From Streptomyces sp. PCS3-D2 (GTDB lineage Bacteria > Actinomycetota > Actinomycetes > Streptomycetales > Streptomycetaceae), in contig NZ_CP097800.1 of assembly GCF_000612545.2 (NCBI RefSeq), positions 4,786,501-4,850,500 on the forward strand: a DNA stretch of 64,000 bases. The letters are read 5' to 3'. The notes under the pieces are model-generated. The model made no database searches and was not told the origin of the DNA. It saw nothing but the letters and a program-made list of their open reading frames with translations. Made by a program: the position numbers and the translations under genes. Every line of letters begins with the position of its first letter. The first letter of the stretch is position 1. Below are positions 43,138 through 51,769 of the stretch, piece by piece.

Positions 43138-44723
43138 AGGATGTCCTCCTCGGTGACGGCGTCGGGCAGGTGGAGGGCGGCCCCGGACCCCGGCGGACCA
43201 CCGTGGGTCCACGGCGTCCGCTCCGGGTCCGGGAGCTTCGGGCCGCCGCGCGCGTCGTGCTCGAAGAGCGTCCAGCACACGCGGTCCCCCTCCTCCGGTA
43301 CGGAACCCGGCTCCGGGTCCCGGCCGCGTCCCATCTTGTCGAGGAGCCGCAGCACCACCTGCCCGTCCTCCTCGAAACGGACGAACCGCGCGCTCTGCGA
43401 CCGTCCGTCCCCGTCCAGCACGCGGTACACCGTCGCACCGCCGCCGTCCGCGAGCTGCGGCCGGTCCTGCGAGGACACCGTCACCAGCGGCCGCGGACTG
43501 GGCCGCTTCGACTCCGTCCACTCCATCACGACCTCGGTGACCTCGCCCTCGAAGGCCTCGCCCGCAAGCCGCCGGCCCGCCATGACCAGGGGGTCGTCCA
43601 GCGCCTCCTGAGCGTCCAGCCGCACCTGCTCGGTCTCCCGCGTGGCCAGCTTCTGGGCCGCCGTCACCGCGTCGTCGCGGCGCGGCTGCGGCGGCTCGCC
43701 GGCCCGTACGCGGTCCCGGTGGCCGGTGTACGACCAGCGGTCGCGCGTCCAGCGCTCCTCCGCCCGCTCGCCCGGCGGCAGGGCGCGGGCCAGGCCGATC
43801 GCGGTCCAGGTGGCCCGCCAGGTGCTCGACATCTGCTCCACGACCAGCCGACGCACCGCGCGCTCGGCCTCGCGCACCGCGCGGTCGTCCTCCCCGGGCC
43901 CGGCCGCCAGGGCCGCGCGCGCCGCGTCGTAGCGGGCGATGGCCGGCGCGAGCAGCTTGTTGTCGAAGGCCGGGTCGGTGGCCGGACCGGCCGGCGGGCA
44001 CAGCAACTGCCCGTGCCCGTCGCGGCCCAGCTCGGCGCGCAGGGCCGCCTCGGCACCCGACCCGCCCGCGGGCGGGTCGATCCAGGCCAGGAGTGCGCCC
44101 AGGTGCTGGTCCTCCAGATTGCTCTGGCCCGTCGCCCAGTGCCGGGACAGCAGGTCCGTCGCCGACAGCAGCATCGAGGATCCGGGCACTCGGGCCCGCT
44201 CGCCCAGGTGCGTGAACCAGCGCCCCAGCAGCGGCACCCGCGACGGCGCCGGATGGGGATGGTCCGGATCCTCCTCGGCGGTGCGCCTGAAGCGCATCGA
44301 CCGCCCGAGCAGCCGCACGTACTCGATGCCCGCCCGGCTCGGCACGATCAGCTGCGGGGCGTCCACGCACAGCTCGGTCTCGACCTTCACCCGCTTGCCC
44401 GTCTCCGGGTCGGTCTCGCTCCGCTCGGCCGGCTCCACGTCGTCGGCGTACGCCTCGATGTGCGCCAGCACGTGGACCGCGAGGTCCGCGAGGAACGCCC
44501 AGCGCAGGTCCCGGTCGCGGGGCTGGGGTATCACGAAGACCCGCGGCTCGTCCGGATCGGTGCCGACCATCGCGCCCAGCGGCGCTCCGGCCTCGCCGGC
44601 CGTGGTCAGCGGCACGAAGACCAACGGCTTGTCGCTCAGGTGGCGGTGGCGCACGGTCGCGAGCGGCTGCGCGCGGCCGGCGCGGACGGCCTCCAGCCGG
44701 GCCAGGGTGCTCAGCAGGGGCAT
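43134..44723 (-). CDS. Unrecognised 529-aa protein between nuclease and helicase
   Basis: No family is recognised. The protein has an N-terminal region with repeated beta-strand-like segments (LVFVPLTTAGEAGAPLGAMVG, RVFVIPQPRDRDLRWAFLADLAVHVLAHIEAY), a helical Arg/Ala-rich centre (about 230-380), and a C-terminal beta-rich part (VVMEWTESKRP to DRVCWTLFEHD). It has no signal peptide or membrane helix. It starts inside the nuclease gene (13-base overlap) and ends overlapping the helicase start, so it is coupled to both. A role as a nucleic-acid-binding or regulatory subunit of the nuclease-helicase unit is inferred from context only. Confidence 0.72.
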   Translation of the reverse strand: MPLLSTLARLEAVRAGRAQPLATVRHRHLSDKPLVFVPLTTAGEAGAPLGAMVGTDPDEPRVFVIPQPRDRDLRWAFLADLAVHVLAHIEAYADDVEPAERSETDPETGKRVKVETELCVDAPQLIVPSRAGIEYVRLLGRSMRFRRTAEEDPDHPHPAPSRVPLLGRWFTHLGERARVPGSSMLLSATDLLSRHWATGQSNLEDQHLGALLAWIDPPAGGSGAEAALRAELGRDGHGQLLCPPAGPATDPAFDNKLLAPAIARYDAARAALAAGPGEDDRAVREAERAVRRLVVEQMSSTWRATWTAIGLARALPPGERAEERWTRDRWSYTGHRDRVRAGEPPQPRRDDAVTAAQKLATRETEQVRLDAQEALDDPLVMAGRRLAGEAFEGEVTEVVMEWTESKRPSPRPLVTVSSQDRPQLADGGGATVYRVLDGDGRSQSARFVRFEEDGQVVLRLLDKMGRGRDPEPGSVPEEGDRVCWTLFEHDARGGPKLPDPERTPWTHGGPPGSGAALHLPDAVTEEDIL

Positions 44724-45880
44724 TCCGGGCTCTCCGGGACGTGCGGGCGGGGCAGGGCGGCGGCCCGTTCCAGCGCCTCGGCGCGCAGCGTGGCCGCGCG
44801 GTGCAGGGCGGCGGCGGTGGGGTCCTCGGTGCAGCCGGCGCCGGCGGCGGCCGCAAGGGCCTCCTCGACGGTGGTCAGCGCGCCCAGCTCGCCCCGTACG
44901 GAACGGCCCAGGGCCGTCACCTCGCCGGCGGCGCGGGCCCGCTCCCGGCAGTGGAACGCCAGCTCGCAGGCGGCCAGGCACTCGGGCGCGTAGGCGGCGT
45001 CCACCGCGGACACCGCCTCGGCCAGCTCCTCGGCGGGCCGCTCCGGGTCGAAACTGAGCCCCTCGGGCAGTGCGGCGGCCAGCTCGTCGACCCGGGTCAG
45101 CCGGTCCAGCTGGCGGCGGGTCACGGAGCGCTCGCGGCGGATGTCGACGGGAGCGGCGGTGGGCAGGTTGGAGAAGTCCTTCGGGCAGACCAGCAGCACG
45201 CTGTGGCCGACCTCGGCACCGGCCAGCTTCCCGGCGATCCGCTCCAGGGCCAGGACGTAGACGGCGGCCTGGCGGGCCGCCGCGCCCACCTTCGCGGCGT
45301 CCGCGGCCGCGTCGATCATCGGGAACGACTTGATCTCCACCACGGTCCAGCGGCCGTCGGGGTGCACCACGACGGCGTCCGGCTCCAGGTATGCCGGGGT
45401 GCCGGCCACCTCCAGGGCCAGCATCGGGTGGTCCAGCAGGGTCCAGTCCTTCGCCGAGGTGGCCTCGCGCAGGGCCAGGGCGGTCCGGGCGGCGCGGCCC
45501 TCGGGCCCGGCGGCCGTCAGGTCGGGGACGAGGGCGCCGGCGCCGGGAGGCTCGGCGGACGCGTCCAGGTGCGCGTGCACCAGCCGCAGCAGCTCGGCCC
45601 CGCCGTCCCCCTTGACCTTCGCCTCGAAGGAGTTGCCGCGGATGATGGCGAACTGCGACTGGCCGAAGGCGGCGGGCGAGCCCAGGGCCGTGGCGAGGGC
45701 GTTCTTGTCCACGCCGGCGCCGTCGAGCAGGGCGCGTCTGCCGCAGCCGGGGTTGGCGGCGAGGGCCGCGAGCGCCCGGGCGTCGAGCGGGCGGGGTGGT
45801 ACGGCGGGGCCTCGCAGGCCGGCGAGCCGCTGCCGCAGCGTGGTCGGCTGCGCGGGGCTGCTGGGCGGGTAGGAGCTCAC
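44711..45880 (-). CDS. RecB/Cas4-like PD-(D/E)XK nuclease with putative Fe-S cysteines
   Basis: The 389-residue product shows the PD-(D/E)XK core: GNSFEAKV (about 82-89), EPDAVVV (Asp168), VEIKS (Glu182, Lys184) and the RecB-family Q-x-x-x-Y motif (QAAVY, Gln204 and Tyr208). One upstream cysteine (Cys46) and a C-terminal trio (Cys301, Cys305, Cys311 in CLAACELAFHC) match the arrangement that holds a 4Fe-4S cluster in Cas4, AddB and Dna2. It is the first gene of a unit with an unrecognised protein and an SF1 helicase, so it probably cuts DNA in a helicase-coupled process. There is no CRISPR array nearby. Confidence 0.8.
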   Translation of the reverse strand: MSSYPPSSPAQPTTLRQRLAGLRGPAVPPRPLDARALAALAANPGCGRRALLDGAGVDKNALATALGSPAAFGQSQFAIIRGNSFEAKVKGDGGAELLRLVHAHLDASAEPPGAGALVPDLTAAGPEGRAARTALALREATSAKDWTLLDHPMLALEVAGTPAYLEPDAVVVHPDGRWTVVEIKSFPMIDAAADAAKVGAAARQAAVYVLALERIAGKLAGAEVGHSVLLVCPKDFSNLPTAAPVDIRRERSVTRRQLDRLTRVDELAAALPEGLSFDPERPAEELAEAVSAVDAAYAPECLAACELAFHCRERARAAGEVTALGRSVRGELGALTTVEEALAAAAGAGCTEDPTAAALHRAATLRAEALERAAALPRPHVPESPECPC

Positions 45881-46005
45881 CGCGGAAGTCTCCCATCCGC
45901 CACTGACAATCGTGTGCGGAGCCGGGAAAAGGGCCGGTGGGAGAGCAGGTCGGGGGCGTGATGGATGATGGACGGACGAGGAAACGCACCGACCGGGAGA
46001 TTCTC

Positions 46006-46602
46006 ATGGCCCCCCGCATCCTGCTGGCCCGGCACGGCCAGACGGCGTGGTCCCAGCTCGGCAAGCACACCGGGCGCACGGACGTGCCGCTGCTGGAGGA
46101 GGGCAGGCAGGGCGCGAAGCTGCTCGGCGAACGCCTGGCCCGCGACCCGTGGCGGGGCCTGCCCGGCCTGCAGGTGCGCACCAGCCCGCTGGTCCGCGCG
46201 AGCGAGAGCTGCGACCTGGCGGGCTTCGGCGCGCGGGCCGAGCCGTGGGACGCGCTGCTGGAGTGGGACTACGGCGACTACGAGGGCATGACGCCGTCGG
46301 AGATACAGGCGGTCCGGCCGGGCTGGCTGATCTGGCGCGACGGCGTCCCCGGCGGCGAGTCCGTCGCGGACGTCTCCGCGCGCGCGGACGAGGTCGTGGC
46401 GTGGGCGCGCTCGGCGGAGCGGGACGTTCTCGTCTTCGCCCACGGGCACATCCTGCGCACCCTGGCCGCGCGCTGGCTGGGCTTCGACGCCTCCTTCGGC
46501 GCCCGGATCCGCCTTGAGCCGACGTCCCTGTCGGTCCTCGGCTGGGCCTACGGCGCGCCCGCGCTGGAACGCTGGAACGACACGGGCCACCTGGACGTCT
46601 AG
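46006..46602 (+). CDS. Histidine phosphatase family protein
   Basis: The 198-residue product is a phosphoglycerate-mutase-like phosphatase. The catalytic RHG motif is LLARHGQT near the N-terminus, and the second histidine lies in [20 protein letters not shown] is also typical. Start 46006 is chosen because GGGAGA lies at good spacing and it begins directly before the conserved core; an upstream in-frame extension lacks support. The substrate is unknown. It is divergent from the nuclease-helicase unit and convergent with the TPR regulator. Confidence 0.85.
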   Translation: MAPRILLARHGQTAWSQLGKHTGRTDVPLLEEGRQGAKLLGERLARDPWRGLPGLQVRTSPLVRASESCDLAGFGARAEPWDALLEWDYGDYEGMTPSEIQAVRPGWLIWRDGVPGGESVADVSARADEVVAWARSAERDVLVFAHGHILRTLAARWLGFDASFGARIRLEPTSLSVLGWAYGAPALERWNDTGHLDV

Positions 46603-46627
46603 CACCGGCTCCGCGGGCCGGGCCGGC

Positions 46628-47965
46628 CTACGCGGAGGCGTGGCGGGCCAGGAAGGCGCCCACGCGGGGGGAGCGTTGGTGGGGGACCAGGGCCGTGGCC
46701 GTCCGCGCCAGCATCGAGCGGACCCGCGTCGACTGGACCTCGGCGAGGAGGTCCAGCACCCGACCGCCCGCCCACGCGGCCTCGTCGGGGGCGTCCGCCC
46801 GCGCCAGGTCGCCGGTCAGCTCGGCGGTGTAGAGGGCGACGTTCCGGGCGAAGTGCGGATCCTGGAGGTCGGCCGCCCGCCGCGCGTGCCGCGCCGCGCG
46901 GGCGTGTTCCCCGAGTGCCGACCAGCACCGCGCCTCCAGCGACTCCAGTTCCGCCTCACCGAAGAAGGACATCCACTCGGGGTCGGCCTCCGCGGGCCCC
47001 CGGGAGAACTCCCGGTGTGCCCGCGCCAGCGACTCCTCGCAGGCCCTGCGGTCGTCGAGTCCCGCCCATCCGCCCGCCTCCCGCAGCGCGAGCAGCGACA
47101 GCAGCCGGGGCGAGCCGAGGCCGGACGCGGCCCGCCGGCCCGCCTGGGCCGCCCGTACCGCCTCGCGCGCGCGGCCGGTGTCCCGGGCGAGGAAGGACAT
47201 GTTGCTGAAGGCGTGCGCCTCCAGGCCCGCGTCCCGCGCCACCCGGGCCGTGGCTAGGGCCTCCGCGTAGTGCGAGCGGGCGTCGTCGAAGCGGCCCGAG
47301 TCATGGGCCAGCCAGCCGACCGAGACGGCCAGTTCACCGGCGCCCGCGTGCAGCCTGTCCTCGGTGGACTGCCGCGTCGCCCCGGCGTCGAGGAGGGCGT
47401 AGGCGGTGCGCAGCGGCTCGGACGCCTTGCGGTACAGGGCGTCCGCCCCGTGCCGGTCGTCCAGCAGTCGGATCCGGCGTACGGCGTCCTCGACGGCGGC
47501 GGCCTCGGACTCGCCGGCGCGGGCGGGCGGCCGGCGGGAGTCGCCGAGCAGGGTGATGCCGAGCGTCGCGGCCGCCACGGTCGCGGAGCCGCCCGCCATG
47601 AACGCGCGACGCAGCACGTCGCTCTCCTTGGCACTGGAAGGGGAAGGGGAAGGGGGAGGGGGAGGGGGGATGGGGACCGGGTGGGGGCCGCGGTGCGCAG
47701 AGCGCCCGCGGACGCTCTCGCGGGGGGAGAAGCCCAGGTCGGCCAGGGTCCGGCCGGGGTACATGTGGAGGAAGACCCGCTCGTAGGCGTAGTTGGGACA
47801 GCGGATCTCGCCGGACTCGACCCGGCCGATGTAGCGCGCGTCGCAGGAAACCGTTTCTCCGATCTCCTTCGCCGCCCGCCGTACCAGGGCCGCGAACTCG
47901 GCAGGGGAGTGCTGCCCGCGCAGCCGCCGGAACGTGGAGTTGGGTGAGTGGGGGAACGCCGCCAT
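46628..47965 (-). CDS. XRE/TPR regulatory protein (NsdA-like)
   Basis: The 445-residue protein begins with a helix-turn-helix-like domain (FAALVRRAAKEIGETVSCDARYIGRVESGEIRCP, about 22-55). A low-complexity Pro/Ser stretch is encoded by G-rich DNA near 47640-47680, then a hydrophobic segment (FMAGGSATVAAATLGITLLG). Tetratricopeptide repeats fill the C-terminal half. This is the form of NsdA/NsdB-type negative regulators of Streptomyces development. The ATG at 47965 follows GAGAGG. It is divergent from the small protein gene at 48216. Confidence 0.75.
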   Translation of the reverse strand: MAAFPHSPNSTFRRLRGQHSPAEFAALVRRAAKEIGETVSCDARYIGRVESGEIRCPNYAYERVFLHMYPGRTLADLGFSPRESVRGRSAHRGPHPVPIPPPPPPSPSPSSAKESDVLRRAFMAGGSATVAAATLGITLLGDSRRPPARAGESEAAAVEDAVRRIRLLDDRHGADALYRKASEPLRTAYALLDAGATRQSTEDRLHAGAGELAVSVGWLAHDSGRFDDARSHYAEALATARVARDAGLEAHAFSNMSFLARDTGRAREAVRAAQAGRRAASGLGSPRLLSLLALREAGGWAGLDDRRACEESLARAHREFSRGPAEADPEWMSFFGEAELESLEARCWSALGEHARAARHARRAADLQDPHFARNVALYTAELTGDLARADAPDEAAWAGGRVLDLLAEVQSTRVRSMLARTATALVPHQRSPRVGAFLARHASA

Positions 47966-48215
47966 GGACGTGACCTCTCTGGCAAGGAACGCAGCGCCGG
48001 TGCGGTGGCTGGTGCCGTGGGGCCCGGCGCGCATGAACGTACCGCCAGTGACGGGGTGTTCACACGATGTTTAGCTACAAAACGGATATCTCACCCGTGA
48101 TCTGCCATGAACTGCCATCCTTTGCAGCGTCTTGGTGCCGCACCCGTTGACGTTCCCGCGCGTTGAACCCATGCGGATGCGGATCGAGGAGGGGTTCCCC
48201 TTGGTGGAGGCCGGC

Positions 48216-48617
48216 ATGGAGAGCACTGGAACGAACACCGCGCCCGGGCCTGCGGGGGTTCCGGACCTGGACCTGGTGACCGTGCCCACGCGGCAGGGCC
48301 TGGAGGCGGTGGACATCATCCGCCGGTCCGCCGGCCGCTCCGGCCCGGTGGGACCCGTCCTGCACGACGGGTCCGGCGACACCCTCGGCTTCCTCGTCCC
48401 GCCCGGCACCGCCGACGCCTGGGACCTGCCGGGCAGCGCCTGTACGCAGTCCGACGGGCGGGGGATGCGTTTCGGCGACGCCGTCTCGCCCACCGCGGGC
48501 GCCACGGGCTGGCTGCTCCCGCCGGAGGCGGTCGGGCCGGTCACCGACCCCGAGGTGTTGCGCGCGGCGCTCGGCGAGGCGGCCCGGCTGATCGAGGCCG
48601 CGGACAACTGCCGCTGA
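48216..48617 (+). CDS. Conserved-type hypothetical protein (133 aa)
   Basis: The ATG at 48216 has GGAGG at five bases, so it is preferred over earlier in-frame starts. The 133-residue protein has no signal peptide or membrane helix. It contains a central segment VGPVLHDGSGDTLGFLVPPGTADAWDLPGSACT and resembles small Streptomyces proteins found opposite TPR-type regulators. Function is unknown. It ends 31 bases before the spermidine-synthase-like gene. Confidence 0.65.
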   Translation: MESTGTNTAPGPAGVPDLDLVTVPTRQGLEAVDIIRRSAGRSGPVGPVLHDGSGDTLGFLVPPGTADAWDLPGSACTQSDGRGMRFGDAVSPTAGATGWLLPPEAVGPVTDPEVLRAALGEAARLIEAADNCR

Positions 48618-48648
48618 CCCCTCTCGCCGGGCCGCCGCGCACAATGGG

Positions 48649-49530
48649 GTGGTGGCAGGCAAGGACAGGAACAAGGGCAGGCAGCGGGGGCGCGGCGGCG
48701 CCGAGACGGTCGTCGGGCAGGTGGACGGCGGCCGGGCGGAGCTGGAGCCGGACCGGGAGCGCACAGCCGCCTGGACCCTGCTGATCGACGGCGCCCCGCA
48801 GTCGCACGTCGATCTGGACGATCCCGGGTACCTGGACTTCTCCTACCAGCGACGGATCGGCCACCTCATCGACCTCGCCGCGCCCGCCCGCCGGCCGCTG
48901 AACGTCGTGCACCTGGGCGGCGGCGCCTTCACCCTCGCCCGCTACACCGCGGCGTCCCGCCCCCGCTCCGCCCAGCAGGTCGTGGAGATCGACTCCGCCC
49001 TGGTGGCCTTCGTACGGGAGCACCTGCCACTGGATCCGCAGGCGCGGGTCCGGGTCCGGGCGGTGGACGCGCGGGCCGGCCTGGCGAAGGTGCCGGACGG
49101 CTGGGCGGACCTGGTGATCGCGGACGTGTTCAGCGGGGCGCGCACCCCGGCGCATCTGACGAGCGCCGAGTTCCTGGACGACGTACGCCGGGCCCTGGCG
49201 CCCACCGGGTGGTACGTGGCGAACCTCGCGGACGGGCCGCCGCTGACCCACCTGCGTGGCCAGATCGCGACGGCGGCGTCCCGGTTCACCGAGCTGGCGC
49301 TGGCCGCGGACCCGGTGGTGTGGCGGGGGAAGCGCTTCGGCAACGCCGTGCTGGTGGCTGCCGACCGGGAGCTGCCCGTCGCGGAGTTCACCCGGCGCGT
49401 CGCGGGCGACCCGCATCCGGGCCGGGTCGAGCACGGCCGGGCACTGGCGGACTTCGCCGGCGGCGCGGCCCCGGTCGGGGACGCCTCCGCGGTGGCCTCC
49501 CCGCAGCCTCCGCCCTCCGTCTTCCGCTAG
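48649..49530 (+). CDS. Spermidine-synthase-like (SAM-fold) protein
   Basis: The 293-residue product has a class I SAM-dependent fold of the spermidine synthase type: YLDFSYQRRIGHLIDL, the glycine motif VVHLGGGAFTLARYTA, then VVEIDSAL and ADVFSGARTPAHLTSAEF. The classical polyamine-binding residues are not all evident, so it may be a related transferase of unknown substrate. The start is one of two adjacent GTG codons (48649, 48652) without a clear ribosome binding site. It is not in an obvious polyamine pathway context. Confidence 0.75.
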   Translation: MVAGKDRNKGRQRGRGGAETVVGQVDGGRAELEPDRERTAAWTLLIDGAPQSHVDLDDPGYLDFSYQRRIGHLIDLAAPARRPLNVVHLGGGAFTLARYTAASRPRSAQQVVEIDSALVAFVREHLPLDPQARVRVRAVDARAGLAKVPDGWADLVIADVFSGARTPAHLTSAEFLDDVRRALAPTGWYVANLADGPPLTHLRGQIATAASRFTELALAADPVVWRGKRFGNAVLVAADRELPVAEFTRRVAGDPHPGRVEHGRALADFAGGAAPVGDASAVASPQPPPSVFR

Positions 49531-49753
49531 GGAAGAGGGCAACCCCCTTGTGCGGGCGGGACTCCTGGAAGAGGATCAGGTTCAGTTCCCGTTTTGGATC
49601 CAGCTTCAGTTCCCCTTCCTCACCCCCTATCCCCTTCCGCCTCACCTTTCCGCTTCCGCTTACCCTTCCCCTTCCGGCGGTCGTTCGCACGGCGCGGCCT
49701 GTGAACACCATCCGGTCTGTCCTCCATGTGACGCGCTCAGGAAACGGCCGACG
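49531..49753. other. 223-bp intergenic pyrimidine-rich tract
   Basis: No gene is seen. From about 49580 to 49680 the plus strand is strongly C/T-rich with runs such as CCCTATCCCCTTCC and a short CAGTTCCC duplication. It may affect DNA structure or transcription, but no specific signal was identified. Confidence 0.4.
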
Positions 49754-50389
49754 ATGCCCGATCTCCCCGCTTCATCCGGTGCTCCGACCCCGAGCACGCC
49801 CAGTACCGCAAGCTCCGACTACACGCGCAGACTCGCCCGTCTGGAGCGGTCCGGGCTCAAACGGCTGCTGCCCACGCAGGCCCCCTACCGGTGGCACCTC
49901 CAGCGGCTCCGGCTGGGCCGGGTGCTCGACGTCGGCTGCGGGCTGGGGCGCAACCTGCTCAACTGCGGACCCGACAGCGTCGGCGTCGACCACAACCCGC
50001 ACTCGGTGCGGACCTGCCGTGAGCGCGGGCTGAACGCCTACACCCCGGACGGCCTGGCCGAGGCCCCCGACTGCGGTCCCGGGTCCTTCGACAGCCTGCT
50101 GGTCGCGCACGTGCTGGAGCACGTCGAGGAGGGGACGGCGGCGAGCCTGCTGGAGCAGTACCTCCCGCTGGTCAGGCCGGGCGGCTCGGCCGTCATGATC
50201 ACCCCGCAGGAGGTCGGCTTCCGCTCCGATGCCACCCACATCCGCTGGGTGGGCTTCGAGGAGCTGCGCAGCCACGCCGCGAAGGCCGGGGTGGCGGTCC
50301 GACGGACGTACTCCTTCCCCTTCCCCCGCCTGATGGGCAAGGTCTTCCCGTACAACGAGTTCGTGCTGGTGGGTACGGTCCCCGCCTGA
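49754..50389 (+). CDS. Class I SAM-dependent methyltransferase
   Basis: The 211-residue product has a UbiE/Methyltransf_11-type core: VLDVGCGLGRNLL (motif I, about residues 56-68), GVDHNPHSV, the ESFDSLLVAHVLEH-like stretch (FDSLLVAHVLEHVEEG), and VRPGGSAVMITPQ. AGGAAA precedes the ATG. The substrate is unknown. It appears to be a single-gene unit followed by a convergent gene. Confidence 0.85.
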   Translation: MPDLPASSGAPTPSTPSTASSDYTRRLARLERSGLKRLLPTQAPYRWHLQRLRLGRVLDVGCGLGRNLLNCGPDSVGVDHNPHSVRTCRERGLNAYTPDGLAEAPDCGPGSFDSLLVAHVLEHVEEGTAASLLEQYLPLVRPGGSAVMITPQEVGFRSDATHIRWVGFEELRSHAAKAGVAVRRTYSFPFPRLMGKVFPYNEFVLVGTVPA

Positions 50390-50450
50390 TCCTCGCAAAG
50401 GGCCGGCCCCTGCCGGTCCGGCCCTGCGCGCCGTCGACCGGTGCCCCGGC

Positions 50451-50993
50451 TCAGGGGTCGACGATCTCCACCATCGGCGGGTGGTCGTGCCAGGTGCAGA
50501 AGACCGACACCTCCCGGCCGTCCCGGGTGAAGGTGACCCGGATCCAGAAGTCCTGCTTCCACACCTGCATGCGCCAGCCGGCCGCCGGTGTCGCCGAGAC
50601 CAGCTCGGCCGAGGAGGCACCCAGCGAGAAGGTGACCCGGCCGCCGGAGACCGGATAGGCCCGCACCTCCCCCGCGTTCCGGCCGCCCTCCTGCTGCCCT
50701 CCGCCCGGGGAGGCCGCGGGCTTCTGCGACGGCTTGTCGGCGGAGGAACCGGCGGACGGCGACGCGGTCGGGCCGGGCGACTGGGACGGCGCGCCGGACG
50801 GGGTCCCCGACGGGGACTCCTCGGGCTGTGCCCGCCGGGTCGAGGAGGACAGCGGCTGCCCGGTCAGCGGCACCGCGAGCGGCCGGTCGTAGGCCGTGCC
50901 CGACATGACGGTGTGGACGCCCCACCAGCACAGCGTCACCGCCGCCCCGGTCGCGAGCATCCATGCCGCGGCATGCACAAGTCCTCTTCGCAT
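50451..50993 (-). CDS. Exported/membrane-anchored Ser/Pro-rich protein
   Basis: The 180-residue protein has an N-terminal transmembrane or signal helix (HAAAWMLATGAAVTLCWWGVHTV), a Ser/Pro/Gly-rich linker of about 65 residues, and a C-terminal beta-rich domain (VTFSLGASSAELVSATPAAGWRMQVWKQDFWIRVTF) of unknown function outside the membrane. The ATG has no ribosome binding site but a CAGTAT-like -10 lies close upstream, suggesting a leaderless transcript. It is divergent from a two-component system that may control it. Confidence 0.75.
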   Translation of the reverse strand: MRRGLVHAAAWMLATGAAVTLCWWGVHTVMSGTAYDRPLAVPLTGQPLSSSTRRAQPEESPSGTPSGAPSQSPGPTASPSAGSSADKPSQKPAASPGGGQQEGGRNAGEVRAYPVSGGRVTFSLGASSAELVSATPAAGWRMQVWKQDFWIRVTFTRDGREVSVFCTWHDHPPMVEIVDP

Positions 50994-50995
50994 CA

Positions 50996-51010
50996 GTGCA
51001 CATACTGCAC
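50996..51010. promoter_or_regulatory. GTGCA-n5-TGCAC inverted repeat in the divergent promoter
   Basis: Perfect five-base arms (50996-51000 and 51006-51010) lie directly upstream of the exported protein gene, between it and the response regulator gene. It is a candidate response-regulator binding site. Confidence 0.4.
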
Positions 51011-51072
51011 CACGTGCCATAAGAGCGGCCCGACACCCCGTGCAGTCGTCCGGATGGACTACGGTGCGGCCC

Positions 51073-51762
51073 ATGGCAAGTGTGCTCGTGGTCGAGGACG
51101 ACCAGTTCGTACGTTCCGCCCTCATCCGACACCTGACCGAGGCCTCGCACACCGTGCGGAGCGTCGGCACGGCCCTGGAGGCGCTGCGCGAGGTCGCCCA
51201 CCACCGCTTCGACGTGGTCATCCTCGACCTCGGCCTGCCCGACCTGGACGGGTCGGAGGCGCTGAAGATGCTGCGCGGCATCACCGACGTGCCCGTGATC
51301 ATCGCCACCGCGCGCGACGACGAGGCCGAGATCGTCCGGCTGCTCAACGACGGCGCCGACGACTACCTGACCAAACCCTTCTCCGTCGAACACCTCTCCG
51401 CCCGGATGGCCGCGGTCCTGCGCCGGGCGCGGGCCGCCGCCGGAGCCGAGCCGCCCTCGCGGGTCCTGCGCGTCGGCGGCCTCGCCATCGACCCGCTGCG
51501 CCGCCAGGCCGAACTCGACGGGGCGGTACTCGACCTCACCCGCCGGGAGTTCGACCTGCTGGCCTTCCTCGCCGGGCGGCCCGGAGTGGTCGTGGCCCGG
51601 CGCGAACTGCTCGCCGAGGTCTGGCAGCAGTCCTACGGGGACGACCAGACCATCGACGTCCACCTGTCCTGGCTGCGCCGCAAACTCGGCGAGACCGCGG
51701 CCCGGCCGCGCTACCTGCACACCCTGCGCGGGGTCGGCGTGAAGCTGGAGCCACCGCAGTGA
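51073..51762 (+). CDS. OmpR/PhoB-type response regulator
   Basis: The 229-residue protein has a receiver domain with phosphorylation site Asp52 (VVILDLGLPDLDG), acidic pocket VEDD and the conserved lysine in YLTKPF, followed by a winged-helix DNA-binding domain (LTRREFDLLAFLAGRPGVVVARRELLAEVW, LRRKLGE, RGVGVKL). No ribosome binding site is present; TACGGT (51060-51065) lies seven bases before the ATG, so it is probably leaderless. The histidine kinase gene follows after seven bases. Confidence 0.92.
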   Translation: MASVLVVEDDQFVRSALIRHLTEASHTVRSVGTALEALREVAHHRFDVVILDLGLPDLDGSEALKMLRGITDVPVIIATARDDEAEIVRLLNDGADDYLTKPFSVEHLSARMAAVLRRARAAAGAEPPSRVLRVGGLAIDPLRRQAELDGAVLDLTRREFDLLAFLAGRPGVVVARRELLAEVWQQSYGDDQTIDVHLSWLRRKLGETAARPRYLHTLRGVGVKLEPPQ

Positions 51763-51769
51763 TGCCGCG

